Shown here piece by piece: positions 8,813-17,691 of a stretch of DNA of 64,000 nt (position 1 is the stretch's first letter; each line of letters opens with the position of its first letter). The stretch comes from Caldilineaceae bacterium (GTDB lineage: Bacteria > Chloroflexota > Anaerolineae > Caldilineales > Caldilineaceae). The DNA is taken from NCBI GenBank assembly GCA_026645575.1, contig JAPKMW010000007.1:124001-188000 (forward strand). The letters are read 5' to 3'. Below the pieces are notes generated by a model, which worked only from the letters and a program-made list of their open reading frames with translations, ran no database searches and was not told where the DNA came from. The translations under genes and the position numbers were made by a program.

Positions 8813-10228
8813 TTACCCGACCTTCTTGACATCCTCCAAGAATTGCTTGTACTGCGCTTCGCACCGTTCCTGGTATTGCTTGGCGCCTTCAGCCGCCGTG
8901 AGCTTACCCTGGCGCACCAGCGAACAGATTTCGCCGCCGATGCCGTCCACTTCCTGGGGATAGCCAAAGGCTTCGCCATAATAAGTGGTTTGCGGTGAAA
9001 GCACTTCTTGCATGATCTTGGCGCCGCCGACGTTGGGGCTATCCTCGCTGGAATCGACATAGTGGTCGAAGTTGCCTACCAACCCCTTCCAGGCTGGGGC
9101 TAGGAGACCGCTGTAGATCTTGGCATATTCGCGCTGACCGTCCAACGTACACATCATTTGCAGGAAACCGACGGCAATCTCCTGATTCTTGGCCGTTTTG
9201 GGCGCGGCAAAGCCCCAACCCGCTTCGCCAACATAGAGCGGCTTCTCACCGGGGATGGGCGGCGGGGCGCCGCACAATTTGAAGTTATAGCCCAGGTCGC
9301 GACCCTGCACCGTCGGTGTGCCATTGCCGCGCGAGATGGCAACTTTGCCGGCCAGGGCGGCATCGATTTGGGTCTGGTCGAGTTCGGTTTCAATGCCCAT
9401 CTTCACCGGCGTTTCGGCAAAGAGTTCCATGGCTTTGACGCCCGCCTCGCTGTCAAGGTTGAACTTCGCGCCATTCTGATCCCACCAGTCTGTGCCATCT
9501 TTCGCCAGCAGGCTGCGCACAATGCCCAGATAGCTGTGATTATCCCAGCCCTTGCTGCTCAAGCCCCAGCGCTCCACCTTGCCATCTTTTTCCACTTGCA
9601 GCGCCTTGGCCAGTTCCCACATCGCCTCATAGCTCTCGAACCAGGGTTGGCCGTTGGTCGGCGGGTATTGGTCGGCTAAGCCGGCGGCGTTGACATCATC
9701 GACCGGCACATTGACCATGCTGCCAGCCTGGTTGGATTCGACCGGCACGCCGTAAATATCCCCCTGCCACGAATAAGCTTGGATCGGTTCGGGGAAAAAT
9801 TCCTTGTCGGGATCGACGCCCAAGGCGTTATAGACCAGATCCTTGAGCGGCAACACCGCTTTTTGGATATGCAGCGGGATCATCACCTTGCCCATGATAC
9901 AGAGGACATCCGGCTGGGTGCCGGCAGAGAGCGCAGCGATCAACTTCGTCTCCAAGGGCCAGGCTTGCGGCTCGACAGTGAGGGTCATGCCGCTCTTCTC
10001 TTTGTAGAGATCGGCCAACCGTTTATAGGTCTCGACATGGGGATCGTATTGCAAGCCCCAGAAGATCCCCTCTTGCGCCTCTGGCGCCGCAGCGGCGTTG
10101 CTCCCGGCGGCTTCTTGGGCCGCGGGTTGGGCCGGTGCGGCCGGCATACAGGCGCTCAAAATGCCCACCCCCATGGCGCCAGCGGTGAACTGTAAGAATG
10201 TGCGGCGACTCAATCCAGTGCTACTCAT
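8813..10228 (-). CDS. Sugar ABC transporter substrate-binding lipoprotein, family 1 (paralogue 2)
   Basis: A 471-residue Tat-type lipoprotein (LSRRTFLQ, then lipobox LSAC) of the CUT1 binding-protein family. The start has a strong AAGGAGGAG Shine-Dalgarno sequence. It aligns end to end with the 6458-7879 protein, including the PDVLCIMGK and ELDQTQIDAALAGKVA blocks, but has its own ligand-site differences, such as the segment after NFKLCGAP. It is probably an alternative specificity subunit for the single permease pair. A 59-bp inverted repeat lies 60 bp upstream. Confidence 0.88.
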   Translation of the reverse strand: MSSTGLSRRTFLQFTAGAMGVGILSACMPAAPAQPAAQEAAGSNAAAAPEAQEGIFWGLQYDPHVETYKRLADLYKEKSGMTLTVEPQAWPLETKLIAALSAGTQPDVLCIMGKVMIPLHIQKAVLPLKDLVYNALGVDPDKEFFPEPIQAYSWQGDIYGVPVESNQAGSMVNVPVDDVNAAGLADQYPPTNGQPWFESYEAMWELAKALQVEKDGKVERWGLSSKGWDNHSYLGIVRSLLAKDGTDWWDQNGAKFNLDSEAGVKAMELFAETPVKMGIETELDQTQIDAALAGKVAISRGNGTPTVQGRDLGYNFKLCGAPPPIPGEKPLYVGEAGWGFAAPKTAKNQEIAVGFLQMMCTLDGQREYAKIYSGLLAPAWKGLVGNFDHYVDSSEDSPNVGGAKIMQEVLSPQTTYYGEAFGYPQEVDGIGGEICSLVRQGKLTAAEGAKQYQERCEAQYKQFLEDVKKVG

Positions 10229-10287
10229 CAGCTCCTCCTTGAACCAAACAAAATAGGGGCTAACCGAAACTCAGGGACTGAACAACT

Positions 10288-10346
10288 ATCTTCCGGGAAG
10301 GTTTGACCAGTCGACCTTGTCAAGAGAACCGACCTTCCCGGAAGAT
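10288..10346. repeat. 59-bp inverted-repeat element, copy 2
   Basis: Arms 10288-10302 and 10332-10346 carry the same CTTCCGGGAAG core and the same total length as the copy at 1068-1126, and the loop shares TTTGACC. It lies between the alpha-galactosidase stop and the start of binding protein 2 (minus strand). Confidence 0.7.
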
Positions 10347-10397
10347 GGTATTGTCAACCACTTGTTTTCCAGTTGACCCAAAATAGGGTGAACGAAC

Positions 10398-12395
10398 TTA
10401 TCTATCCAACCTGCGATAGAACCAGATGGCCCCCGTGCGCGCCGGCAACGTCACGGTAAAGCCTTCACGCTGCAAATCTGCCCCTGATAATTCCCGGCTC
10501 TCACCTGTTTCGCCGTTTTCAAAGCGGTAGGTGGCAGCGGGGTCGAGCGCCTGCATCTGAAGGGTGAAGCTTTCCTGCGGCGCGTCCGGTAAACGGATGG
10601 CTTGCAGCAGACCATCCTGCGTCGTCGGGCGGTCAAATTGCCAGGCCACCCATGCTTGTGCGCTCCGGTGAAAGGGGGTATGGGGATAGTAATCGCCATA
10701 GAGAATAAAAGCCGCCGCGCGCCGCCACAGCGCAATCAGTTGGCGGGCCAGGGCGTAGTCATAGTCATCGCGGCGAATATCTAGGGTAGTAAAGAGCATT
10801 GGCGCCAGAGCACAGTGATAGGCGTAGCTATCAATCTGGTGGTCGAAGCGCCCCGTACCGCTGAGATCCCAAGAGAGGGTAAACTCTTTAAAGTAGGGTA
10901 TCCACTCATATAAGGCGCGGTGAAAGGCCAGCTTGACCGGATGATTGCCATAGCCGTAGTCCGTATAATGGAGCGGCACCGACCGGCGCATGGTCTCCAG
11001 ATCATTGCGCCGTCCACCGCTGGCGCAGGAATCGATCCAGAGGCCCGGATTACGCGTCAGCAGATCATCCCAAAATTGGAGGTAGCCCTGGACATGCAGA
11101 TTTTCGTTGATACCCTGGCGATCCGCGGCTTCATTCTTGCGCCAGTGTGGTAGTGGCGGGAAGTTGTAATCCTGCCGGTAAATGGTGATACCGCTTCTTT
11201 GGATCAAGGTGCATAGGTGGTCAGTCAACCACTGTCGGCACGCCGGGTTGCCTAAGTTCAACAGCGCGTTCTCACTCTCGGCAATCCTGAGTAACCATTC
11301 CGGGTGTTCCCGATCCAGTTGCGTCCCCGGTCGCACCCGCTCCGGTTCAAACCAGAGCAACAGCGCCGCCCCCGCCCCATTAGCATGGTCGGCGATCGGT
11401 TTCAGCCCATTGGGAAAGCGTTCGGGGTCTGGCTGCCAAGTGCCGGTGATCGGCCAGCGCCGCTCCTGTTTGGCGTTGTAGCAAGGATACCAACCGGCAT
11501 CGATCCACCAAACATCAAAGTCGATGCCCATTGCTTTGAACTTGTCCATAAAGCGGCGTTGGTTTTCCTCGGTGGCCGCCGTAAACTCTTCGCCCTCGTC
11601 GGTGCCTGCCGCCGCCACTAAAGGTTGTAAGGGCTGACCATTGGGGCGCGGTAAGAGGTGGGCTAAATACCAACGTCGCCACAGGTTCACGGCTCGCGTG
11701 CTGTCACCCGCCCAAAAGAGCAAGGTCATCCGGGGCGTGCGGATGCTTTCACCGGGCAGCAAGCGCAAGTTGACCTGTTCTTGACCGGCGCTGATCTGAA
11801 CGCCGTCGGCCAACCCGCGAAAAGTGGCCGACCATTGCGCCGGCCAACCAATGGCCAGGGTGAGACCGCCATCGGCAAAGTGTAAGCGATAGTAGGGAAA
11901 GGCGCCGTCACACGGACGTCCGCCATTCGGCGCAAAGGTAAGGGTAGCCCCGGCAGCCAAGGGCGATTCGGTGGGTGTATACCCTTCTTCACTGTAGAAA
12001 TCACCGTTGCAATGCCACAAAACGGGTGACGCGCCCGGTACTGTGCCATCCAACGCCCGGAGGTCGCGCACGATGGGCGTCGGCGTCTGGCCATGGTTGG
12101 TCAACCAGGCCACCCATTCGACCACCGGGTAGTCATGGTATTCCAAACATTCGACGCGGATCTGCAAGCCAGTCGCCGGGTCCTGCCCGGTGAAGACCGT
12201 TTCGGTGAGGTTGGCATCAATCTGCCGGCGTTGGACAATGGGGTGCCAGGCGGCTGGGATGCCGGTGATGGGTTTTTCGTCAAAGATAAAGGAAAGGGGG
12301 AGGGTCGCTGCATTGGCAAAGGTTTGATTTTGCCAGGCCCGCAGCTTTGCCATATCGGCTGGCATTGTACTCGGTATTGCGTTGAATAATCTCAT
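10398..12395 (-). CDS. Alpha-galactosidase / GH36 family glycoside hydrolase
   Basis: A 665-residue retaining GH36 glycosidase. The start is placed at MRLFNAIPS, preceded by AAGGGG; the upstream in-frame ATG would add an implausible leader. An N-terminal beta-sandwich (about 1-270) precedes the (beta/alpha)8 barrel with WWIDAGWYP. YRQDYN supplies the nucleophile (Asp409) and CASGGRRND the acid/base (Asp465). A C-terminal beta domain follows. There is no signal peptide, so it should act in the cytoplasm on imported alpha-galactosides (or another alpha-sugar), fitting the downstream importer. GH36 also includes alpha-N-acetylgalactosaminidases, so the exact sugar is uncertain. Confidence 0.88.
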   Translation of the reverse strand: MRLFNAIPSTMPADMAKLRAWQNQTFANAATLPLSFIFDEKPITGIPAAWHPIVQRRQIDANLTETVFTGQDPATGLQIRVECLEYHDYPVVEWVAWLTNHGQTPTPIVRDLRALDGTVPGASPVLWHCNGDFYSEEGYTPTESPLAAGATLTFAPNGGRPCDGAFPYYRLHFADGGLTLAIGWPAQWSATFRGLADGVQISAGQEQVNLRLLPGESIRTPRMTLLFWAGDSTRAVNLWRRWYLAHLLPRPNGQPLQPLVAAAGTDEGEEFTAATEENQRRFMDKFKAMGIDFDVWWIDAGWYPCYNAKQERRWPITGTWQPDPERFPNGLKPIADHANGAGAALLLWFEPERVRPGTQLDREHPEWLLRIAESENALLNLGNPACRQWLTDHLCTLIQRSGITIYRQDYNFPPLPHWRKNEAADRQGINENLHVQGYLQFWDDLLTRNPGLWIDSCASGGRRNDLETMRRSVPLHYTDYGYGNHPVKLAFHRALYEWIPYFKEFTLSWDLSGTGRFDHQIDSYAYHCALAPMLFTTLDIRRDDYDYALARQLIALWRRAAAFILYGDYYPHTPFHRSAQAWVAWQFDRPTTQDGLLQAIRLPDAPQESFTLQMQALDPAATYRFENGETGESRELSGADLQREGFTVTLPARTGAIWFYRRLDR

Positions 12396-12575
12396 CGTAG
12401 CCCCTTTTCTGGTATCGACGTTGATGGAATGGGAGCAACACAAAGAGAAGGTTAGGGCTAAAGCTCAATCTATTCGAACACCCTTACTTATCACATAAAC
12501 CAATCGTAGGATAGCCGAATAGCAAAAAAAAGGCTTCGTTGCACTTTGCTATCTTACTACCAAAGGTAAGCTAGT

Positions 12576-13262
12576 TCAGGGCAAATTGCAATACAATAAA
12601 ATTCGTTCTTTGGCGCCCAGCACATGGTTCATAAAAACATCCTGCGCCTGGACTACGTTACCGCTGCGCAACACCTCGATTAGATCATCATGACCGTCGA
12701 TGTGCATGCCCAACTCAGCCATGGTCAAAGCACCATTCGCCTCGTACAAAAAGCGGCTAATGCGAGCGCGCAGCGTCGAAAGCACTTCAAGCATCATACT
12801 ATGCTGGGCAATCTGCCACAGCGTCAGATGAAAGTGATAATCCTGGGCGTAGACCTCCTGGCGATCCTGGCGCTCGGCGGCCTGGCGCATGGCCTGCACA
12901 ATTTGGCGCAACTCGCCTTCATAACGTGGCTGCCAGCGTTGAATCACCCGCTCGGCGACAAAACGTTCCAAGACCACGCGTAGGGAGGAGATCTCTTCAA
13001 TCTCATCACGCGTCGGGATATATACTTGCGCGCCGCGATGGGGTAACTTGCGCGCCAACCCCTCATCGACCAGCCGTTGGATCGCCTCACGAATCGGAAT
13101 GCGGCTCATGCCCAAGCGTTCGGCCAATTCACGCTCAATCAAGCGGGTCCCGGGCTTGAGAACGCCGTTGCGAATGGCAGCGCGCAAGCGGTCGGCGGCT
13201 TCATCGCCCAAGGTACGCTGTTCGACAGGTGTCAGTTCTCCGAAATCCATAATCACTTGCAT
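12576..13262 (-). CDS. GntR family transcriptional regulator, FadR/FCD subfamily
   Basis: An N-terminal winged helix (about residues 5-75, with ELAERLGMSRIPIREAIQRL as the recognition region) is followed by an all-helical FCD ligand domain; the histidines of DYHFHLTLWQIAQH and the later GHDDLIE match the metal/ligand pocket of FCD proteins. FCD regulators usually sense organic acids or sugar acids. Three in-frame starts are possible (13301, 13262, 13250); none has a strong RBS, and 13262 (MQVIMDFG) is an arbitrary middle choice. It is divergent from the M24 peptidase gene, with a TGGTATACCA palindrome in the shared promoter region, so it probably represses itself and that neighbour. Confidence 0.88.
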   Translation of the reverse strand: MQVIMDFGELTPVEQRTLGDEAADRLRAAIRNGVLKPGTRLIERELAERLGMSRIPIREAIQRLVDEGLARKLPHRGAQVYIPTRDEIEEISSLRVVLERFVAERVIQRWQPRYEGELRQIVQAMRQAAERQDRQEVYAQDYHFHLTLWQIAQHSMMLEVLSTLRARISRFLYEANGALTMAELGMHIDGHDDLIEVLRSGNVVQAQDVFMNHVLGAKERILLYCNLP

Positions 13263-13391
13263 TGCAAAAAAGAGCCGGCAGGCACAAAGGCGACCGTTCA
13301 AGCGGGTTGGCCGAACCGTCGCAAATCCAGTAAAATGGGATCAACACAGGGCGCTAGCTATGGCATTTTGAAAATTTTGTGACTTGGTATA

Positions 13392-13401
13392 TGGTATACC
13401 A
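13392..13401. promoter_or_regulatory. Candidate GntR/FCD operator
   Basis: The perfect palindrome TGGTATACCA, preceded by a partial copy (TTGGTAT at 13384-13390), lies between the divergent regulator and M24 peptidase genes. FCD-type GntR proteins commonly bind palindromes of this kind. Confidence 0.5.
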
Positions 13402-13473
13402 ATTGCAACAGGATGTCAAACGCGCTTTGGGCCGTCCCTGGCGCTTTGATCACAACAAAAAGAGAGACCACCC

Positions 13474-14640
13474 ATGAGCAACCTGGAATTGGCGCGCACC
13501 CGCGCCGAATTGAGCCAACTGGGCGCCGATTGGGCGCTCTTGAGTTCTGCCGAAAATGTCACCTATGTTAGCCATTACGAAGTGCCGATTGAGTTTGGAC
13601 CGCTGGCGCATCTGAACTATGGCCCGGTGTTGGCGCTCTTTGGCGTGCAAGAGACCACCAGTTTACTGGTCGCCAACCGCTACTATGCCGCCGCTGCACG
13701 CCAACAGAGCGATTTTGACGACGTACTCGGTTTTGGCATTTTGGAAGTCTTTGCTCCCTTTGACAAACAGGTGCGCCGGGATAATTTTGTCGCGGCGCTA
13801 CGGCAAGCGCTCCGCCAGGCCAACTTGGGAACGGGTAAAATTAAGCTGGCCGTCGAAGAACGTACGCTGCCCCTGGTCGCCCTTCAGGTGCTTCGTGAGG
13901 AGCTGCCCAACGCTGAATTGCTCCCAGCGGATGACGCCGTCGCACGGGCGCGCATGGTCAAAAGCGCACGCGAAGTGGCCTTGCTCAAACAAACGGCGGC
14001 GGCCGTCAACCTTGCCCACAAGGAATTGATGCGCCTAACCCGTCAAGCCGGTCTGAGCGAATTTGAATTGTGGGCCGCCATCACCAAAGCTATGCACGAG
14101 CATGTTGGCGACAAACTCTACATTGCCGGCGAAGTGGTCTGCGGCCCGCGCAACAAGAGCGTCTCGCCTGGCGGCCCCATTCATTACACAACAAAACCGG
14201 GCGATGTGGCTGAATTAGACATTAGTCCCCGCCTCAAGGGCTACTGGGCTGATATGGCGAACACCATGATCATCGGCGCCGAACCGACAGAAATTCAAAA
14301 GAAGTACGCCCGCGCGGCCCGCGAATCGTTCTATGCCGGTGTCAGCAAAGCACGTCCGGGCAACCGCGCCTGTGATGTCTTTACCGCCGCCAGCGATGCC
14401 TACGACAAGTATGGGTTGAAGTTGGGCCACTATGCTGGGCATGGCATTGGAACCACTGTCAACGAGGCGCCTTGGTTTGTGCCGACAGATGAAACAATTC
14501 TAGCAGCCGGCATGGTCGTCTGTATCGAAACTGGCTGTTACAGCGCAGAAGCCACTGGCAAATGCGAAAAGATGATGGTCATCCAACCCAGCGGCGATCC
14601 CGACATTTTCCCCGATTTCGCCTGGGGTACGCCATTGTGA
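13474..14640 (+). CDS. M24 family metallopeptidase (Xaa-Pro peptidase / creatinase-like)
   Basis: A 388-residue pita-bread enzyme. The N-terminal creatinase domain covers about residues 1-150. The dinuclear metal ligands are complete: Asp249 and Asp260 (ELDISPRLKGYWAD), His323 (AGHGIG), Glu352 (CIETGCY) and Glu365 (CEKMMVI). It is cytoplasmic. The family includes aminopeptidase P, prolidase, creatinase and DMSP lyase DddP; nothing seen here decides between peptide and small-molecule substrates. Divergence from an FCD regulator rather than a housekeeping setting favours an inducible catabolic role. Confidence 0.85.
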   Translation: MSNLELARTRAELSQLGADWALLSSAENVTYVSHYEVPIEFGPLAHLNYGPVLALFGVQETTSLLVANRYYAAAARQQSDFDDVLGFGILEVFAPFDKQVRRDNFVAALRQALRQANLGTGKIKLAVEERTLPLVALQVLREELPNAELLPADDAVARARMVKSAREVALLKQTAAAVNLAHKELMRLTRQAGLSEFELWAAITKAMHEHVGDKLYIAGEVVCGPRNKSVSPGGPIHYTTKPGDVAELDISPRLKGYWADMANTMIIGAEPTEIQKKYARAARESFYAGVSKARPGNRACDVFTAASDAYDKYGLKLGHYAGHGIGTTVNEAPWFVPTDETILAAGMVVCIETGCYSAEATGKCEKMMVIQPSGDPDIFPDFAWGTPL

Positions 14641-14649
14641 CAAATCGTA

Positions 14650-14750
14650 ACGCAGAGAGCGCAGAGGGTGACACAGAGATACGCAGAGAATAGAAAACAA
14701 TCTATCAGCAATCTCTGTGTATCTCTGTGCGTTCTTCGTGTTCTCTGTGA
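14650..14750. repeat. Hairpin of tandem CGCAGAG/CACAGAG words, copy 1
   Basis: ACACAGAGATACGCAGAGA on the left and its near-complement TCTCTGTGTATCTCTGTGCG on the right form a long imperfect hairpin between convergent genes. A related element occupies 23661-23780. Confidence 0.65.
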
Positions 14751-14758
14751 ACCTACGC

Positions 14759-15262
14759 CTAGCTGTTCTGCGTGACCGTGATTGCTGCGGGCTGGCGCAG
14801 GGTTTGGTAAACCACGCAATAGCGCTCGGTCAATTTCATGAGCGAGGCCAGTTGATCAGCGGTGGCGTCGGTATCCAGATCAAAGTGGAGACGGATGGCC
14901 TGAAAACCAACTGGCGCTTCTCTGGCGACCCCTAATGTACCGCGAAAGTCGAGATCGCCTTCGGCGCGGATCGTGGCATCGCGCAGGGTGACGCCGATGG
15001 CAGTGGCGACGGCATTCAAGGTCACGCCGGCGCAAGCCACCAATGCTTCCAACAACATGTCGCCGGAACAGAGCGACAAGCCATCGCCGCCAGTCGCCGG
15101 GTGCAGCCCCGCTTCCGCCACGGCGCGACCGGTTTCGACCTTGCACGTAATGCCTTCCCCAATCTTCCCTTGCGCCTTGAGCGTAATCAAGGCGGCCTCC
15201 GGTTCAGTGCGATATTTGTCCTTCAGTGGGGCTTGCATCGCCCGTAAAGCTTCTGCGTTCAT
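14759..15262 (-). CDS. OsmC family protein
   Basis: A 167-residue protein of the OsmC/Ohr fold, thiol-dependent peroxidases that reduce organic hydroperoxides. The two active-site cysteines are in VACAGVTL (Cys77) and ERYCVVYQ near the C-terminus, each in the expected helix context, and PATGGDG resembles the family's loop. The start is taken at the second ATG (15262), because the AAGGA Shine-Dalgarno abuts the first. It is convergent with the M24 gene. In the Ohr class the first motif is VTAC-like, whereas this looks closer to YhfA-like OsmC proteins, so the peroxidase substrate is uncertain. Confidence 0.82.
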   Translation of the reverse strand: MNAEALRAMQAPLKDKYRTEPEAALITLKAQGKIGEGITCKVETGRAVAEAGLHPATGGDGLSLCSGDMLLEALVACAGVTLNAVATAIGVTLRDATIRAEGDLDFRGTLGVAREAPVGFQAIRLHFDLDTDATADQLASLMKLTERYCVVYQTLRQPAAITVTQNS

Positions 15263-15309
15263 CACTATCATTCCTTCTCTTCAATTGTAATTTGTTTAAT
15301 CCCCATAGT

Positions 15310-15358
15310 ATCCTGGCGCCGGCAAAAGATTCGCAAATCCCAGGATTCGCGGTGATAC
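15310..15358. repeat. Hairpin repeat sharing GATTCGCAAAT / GGATTCGCGGTGATA
   Basis: The segment upstream of the M81 gene's 3' end shares both words with the hairpin at 59001-59081, indicating a dispersed non-coding repeat family. Confidence 0.5.
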
Positions 15359-16774
15359 TCACGCCCCCGGCGCCCAGGTAAAATCCTGATCCACTGGAAA
15401 CATAGGGCGTTGAATCCGCCGGTAGGGCAGCCGCGCCAGATCTAAATCCGACGCGCCAGGGCTGAGCGCCAGCAACGCTTTGGGCGCCACCCGGATCAGA
15501 TCGGGGAAAAGATAGCCCAGTTTGACCACCACAATTTTGTGCGCAAGCGGATCGACGCCGACTTCGGTGAAATTTGCCACCGTGGTAAAGCCGCGCCGTT
15601 GGCTGGTGACAATCACCGTCACATTGTCCACCCGTAAGACCGCCTGAGCGCCGTCGCCATCATCGGCAACCAGATTGACCACCGTTCCCTGCACCAGCAA
15701 GGGCCGACCATGAAACGTATCCAGTTTTCCGCCCAACGTCGTTGCTACCACGGCGCCCACGCCAGCCAGTTGACATAAAGTCACTGCTTCGGCATCACAC
15801 AACGCCACCACGGCGCTGGGGACTTTGTGCGCCAATAGCCGTTCCAGAAAAAGGGGAATATCACCGACAGCGCCGGCCGTCACATTATCGCCGCTGTCAC
15901 TAATAAAGACCGGGGATTCGGGGGCGGCCAACGCCGCCACAATACACTCGTCAATCGTGCCGCTGGGCGTATCGCCGAAACCAAACTGATGGCGGGCGTT
16001 CCAGTAGGCCAGCGCCAGCTTATCGGCTTCCTCTCGAATCACCCCAGCATCGGTGCCGGAGACCACCGCCGCCGCATGAGCGCGCGCTTCATCAACCCAG
16101 GCAAAGCCGACAAAGAGCGCCGCATGAAGCACCCCCGGCACATGATCAATCGCCGGCAGCGAGGTCCATACCGTGGCGCCCGGCTCCATGTCGGTGCGGG
16201 TATGCTCACCCGCCAGCAGGACTGGGATCGGGGTGAGTGCAATCTGTGGCCGCACGCCGGTCTGCAATGATTGCACCAGCAGTTCACAAGCCCGCTGCCG
16301 CGTCTCCAGTGTATCGCGATGGGGCGCGGTGCGATAGGCAGTGATCAGATCGATCTGGGCGACGTAGGCGTGGGAGATGTTGCCGTGCAAATCCATGCTC
16401 GCCGCAATGAATGCTGCCGACCCGACAACCTGGCGCACCGCTGTTGCCAAGTCGGCCTCAGCATCTTCCATGCCTTCGACCAACATGGCGCCATGCAGGT
16501 CAAGATAGACGCCATCGAGCGGCAAGGCGGCTTGTAAGCGGGTGAGAATCCCCGTTTTGAATTGCTGATAAAGTTCTGCTTCAATCGGACCGCCGGGCAG
16601 GGAACTGGCAAAGAGGGTCGGCACAAAGTTCACGTCGCTAAACTGCCCCAGAAAGGGATAGCGAGACGAAGTCAGGAGCGCCTCATCGGTCAACACGGTA
16701 AAATCAGACACGCGGTTGGGAATCGGGGAGAAGTTGCTGTTTTCGTTAGAGATCCCGCCGATGGCGATGCGCAT
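15359..16774 (-). CDS. M81 family metallopeptidase (MlrC/microcystinase C-like)
   Basis: A 471-residue protein starting MRIAIGGISNENSNFSP, the typical N-terminus of the MlrC family. Conserved blocks are visible: DLHGAM and SMDLHGN (metal-binding His/Asp), TAYRTAPHRDTLETR, and ISDSGDNVTAGAVGD at the start of the C-terminal domain. MlrC cleaves linearised microcystin tetrapeptides in sphingomonads, but the family is widespread in non-degraders and often sits in catabolic operons, where it is probably an amidohydrolase for other small amides. It is encoded alone between OsmC and the divergent PhyH genes. Confidence 0.85.
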   Translation of the reverse strand: MRIAIGGISNENSNFSPIPNRVSDFTVLTDEALLTSSRYPFLGQFSDVNFVPTLFASSLPGGPIEAELYQQFKTGILTRLQAALPLDGVYLDLHGAMLVEGMEDAEADLATAVRQVVGSAAFIAASMDLHGNISHAYVAQIDLITAYRTAPHRDTLETRQRACELLVQSLQTGVRPQIALTPIPVLLAGEHTRTDMEPGATVWTSLPAIDHVPGVLHAALFVGFAWVDEARAHAAAVVSGTDAGVIREEADKLALAYWNARHQFGFGDTPSGTIDECIVAALAAPESPVFISDSGDNVTAGAVGDIPLFLERLLAHKVPSAVVALCDAEAVTLCQLAGVGAVVATTLGGKLDTFHGRPLLVQGTVVNLVADDGDGAQAVLRVDNVTVIVTSQRRGFTTVANFTEVGVDPLAHKIVVVKLGYLFPDLIRVAPKALLALSPGASDLDLARLPYRRIQRPMFPVDQDFTWAPGA

Positions 16775-16960
16775 AGTCTTTCTCTTCCTTGTCTTTTCAC
16801 GTTCAATTCACAAAGAACGATAGGTAACATTCAAACACTGGTCACAATTTTTGCCAATTTGACGAGCGTGCGATCCATCATTTATAGTAAATCTGCCCAG
16901 TTGTCCAATCACCCAATATCACCCAATTGCTAACGTACCGATCACATGAGGAGCAACGGC

Positions 16961-17671
16961 ATGATCACACCGGCGGAAAAGCGTTTTTTTCTTGAATACG
17001 GTTACTTGCATGTCCCCGGTGTGCTGACCGGCAGCCATCTGGCCTTGATTCAAGATGAATTTGACCGCGTCTGGGAATTGGAAAAGCCCAAGGTCAATCA
17101 ACACCGGCTGCTCAAATACCAAGCCTTTATCGACCTCATCGAACACCCGCCGATCCTGGCGCGCCAACAGGCGATCTTTGGGCATCAGGTGCAACTGCTC
17201 CAGTATGATCTCCTGCGCCAGGGGCCGGGCAGCACTTTCCCCGAACGGGCCTGGCACCGCGATTTTGTCTTCCCCGGCGAGCGACCGCTGACCATCAACA
17301 CCATTATCATGCTTAACCAGATGAGCGACGCCCGTGGCCCGACCCGTGTCATCCCCGGCACCCACCGGGGCGAGGAACTGCCGCCCGCCGACAAGATCAA
17401 ACAACCGCTGCCGGGCGAAGTGCCGGTCTACGCCGCACCCGGTGACGCTGTCTTTATCAATGGCGCCATCTGGCATACGGGCGGGCGCAATACCACTGAT
17501 GGTCTGCGCCGCGGCATCTATCTCTACTTTGGCTATTGGTGGCTCAAACGCTATGAAGCTGAAACTACCCTCCCCTGGCAGGCGCTTGAAGGCGCCTCTG
17601 AACAGCGCTTACGGCTGCTGGGTCTCAAAATGCCCGACCGTGATATTCATCAATATGACCCGACACTGTGA
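16961..17671 (+). CDS. Phytanoyl-CoA dioxygenase (PhyH) family protein
   Basis: A 236-residue protein with the PhyH core. WHRDFVF supplies the HxD pair, and the distal His is in GAIWHTGGRNTTDGLRR with Arg downstream. The start is set at ATG 16961 because GAGGAG ends 7 bases upstream; an in-frame ATG at 16946 precedes the RBS. It is shorter than the 271-residue pair and clearly a different subfamily. It is the first of a plus-strand run of two further PhyH genes and an enolase-superfamily enzyme, with a 20-bp gap to the next gene, so they are likely co-transcribed. Confidence 0.83.
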   Translation: MITPAEKRFFLEYGYLHVPGVLTGSHLALIQDEFDRVWELEKPKVNQHRLLKYQAFIDLIEHPPILARQQAIFGHQVQLLQYDLLRQGPGSTFPERAWHRDFVFPGERPLTINTIIMLNQMSDARGPTRVIPGTHRGEELPPADKIKQPLPGEVPVYAAPGDAVFINGAIWHTGGRNTTDGLRRGIYLYFGYWWLKRYEAETTLPWQALEGASEQRLRLLGLKMPDRDIHQYDPTL

Positions 17672-17691
17672 GCATAGAAGCAAGGAACCCT

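Noticed and set aside
15359..16774. Microcystin degradation gene cluster
   Set aside because: Only the MlrC-like protein is present; no mlrA, mlrB or mlrD homologue is seen within the window.
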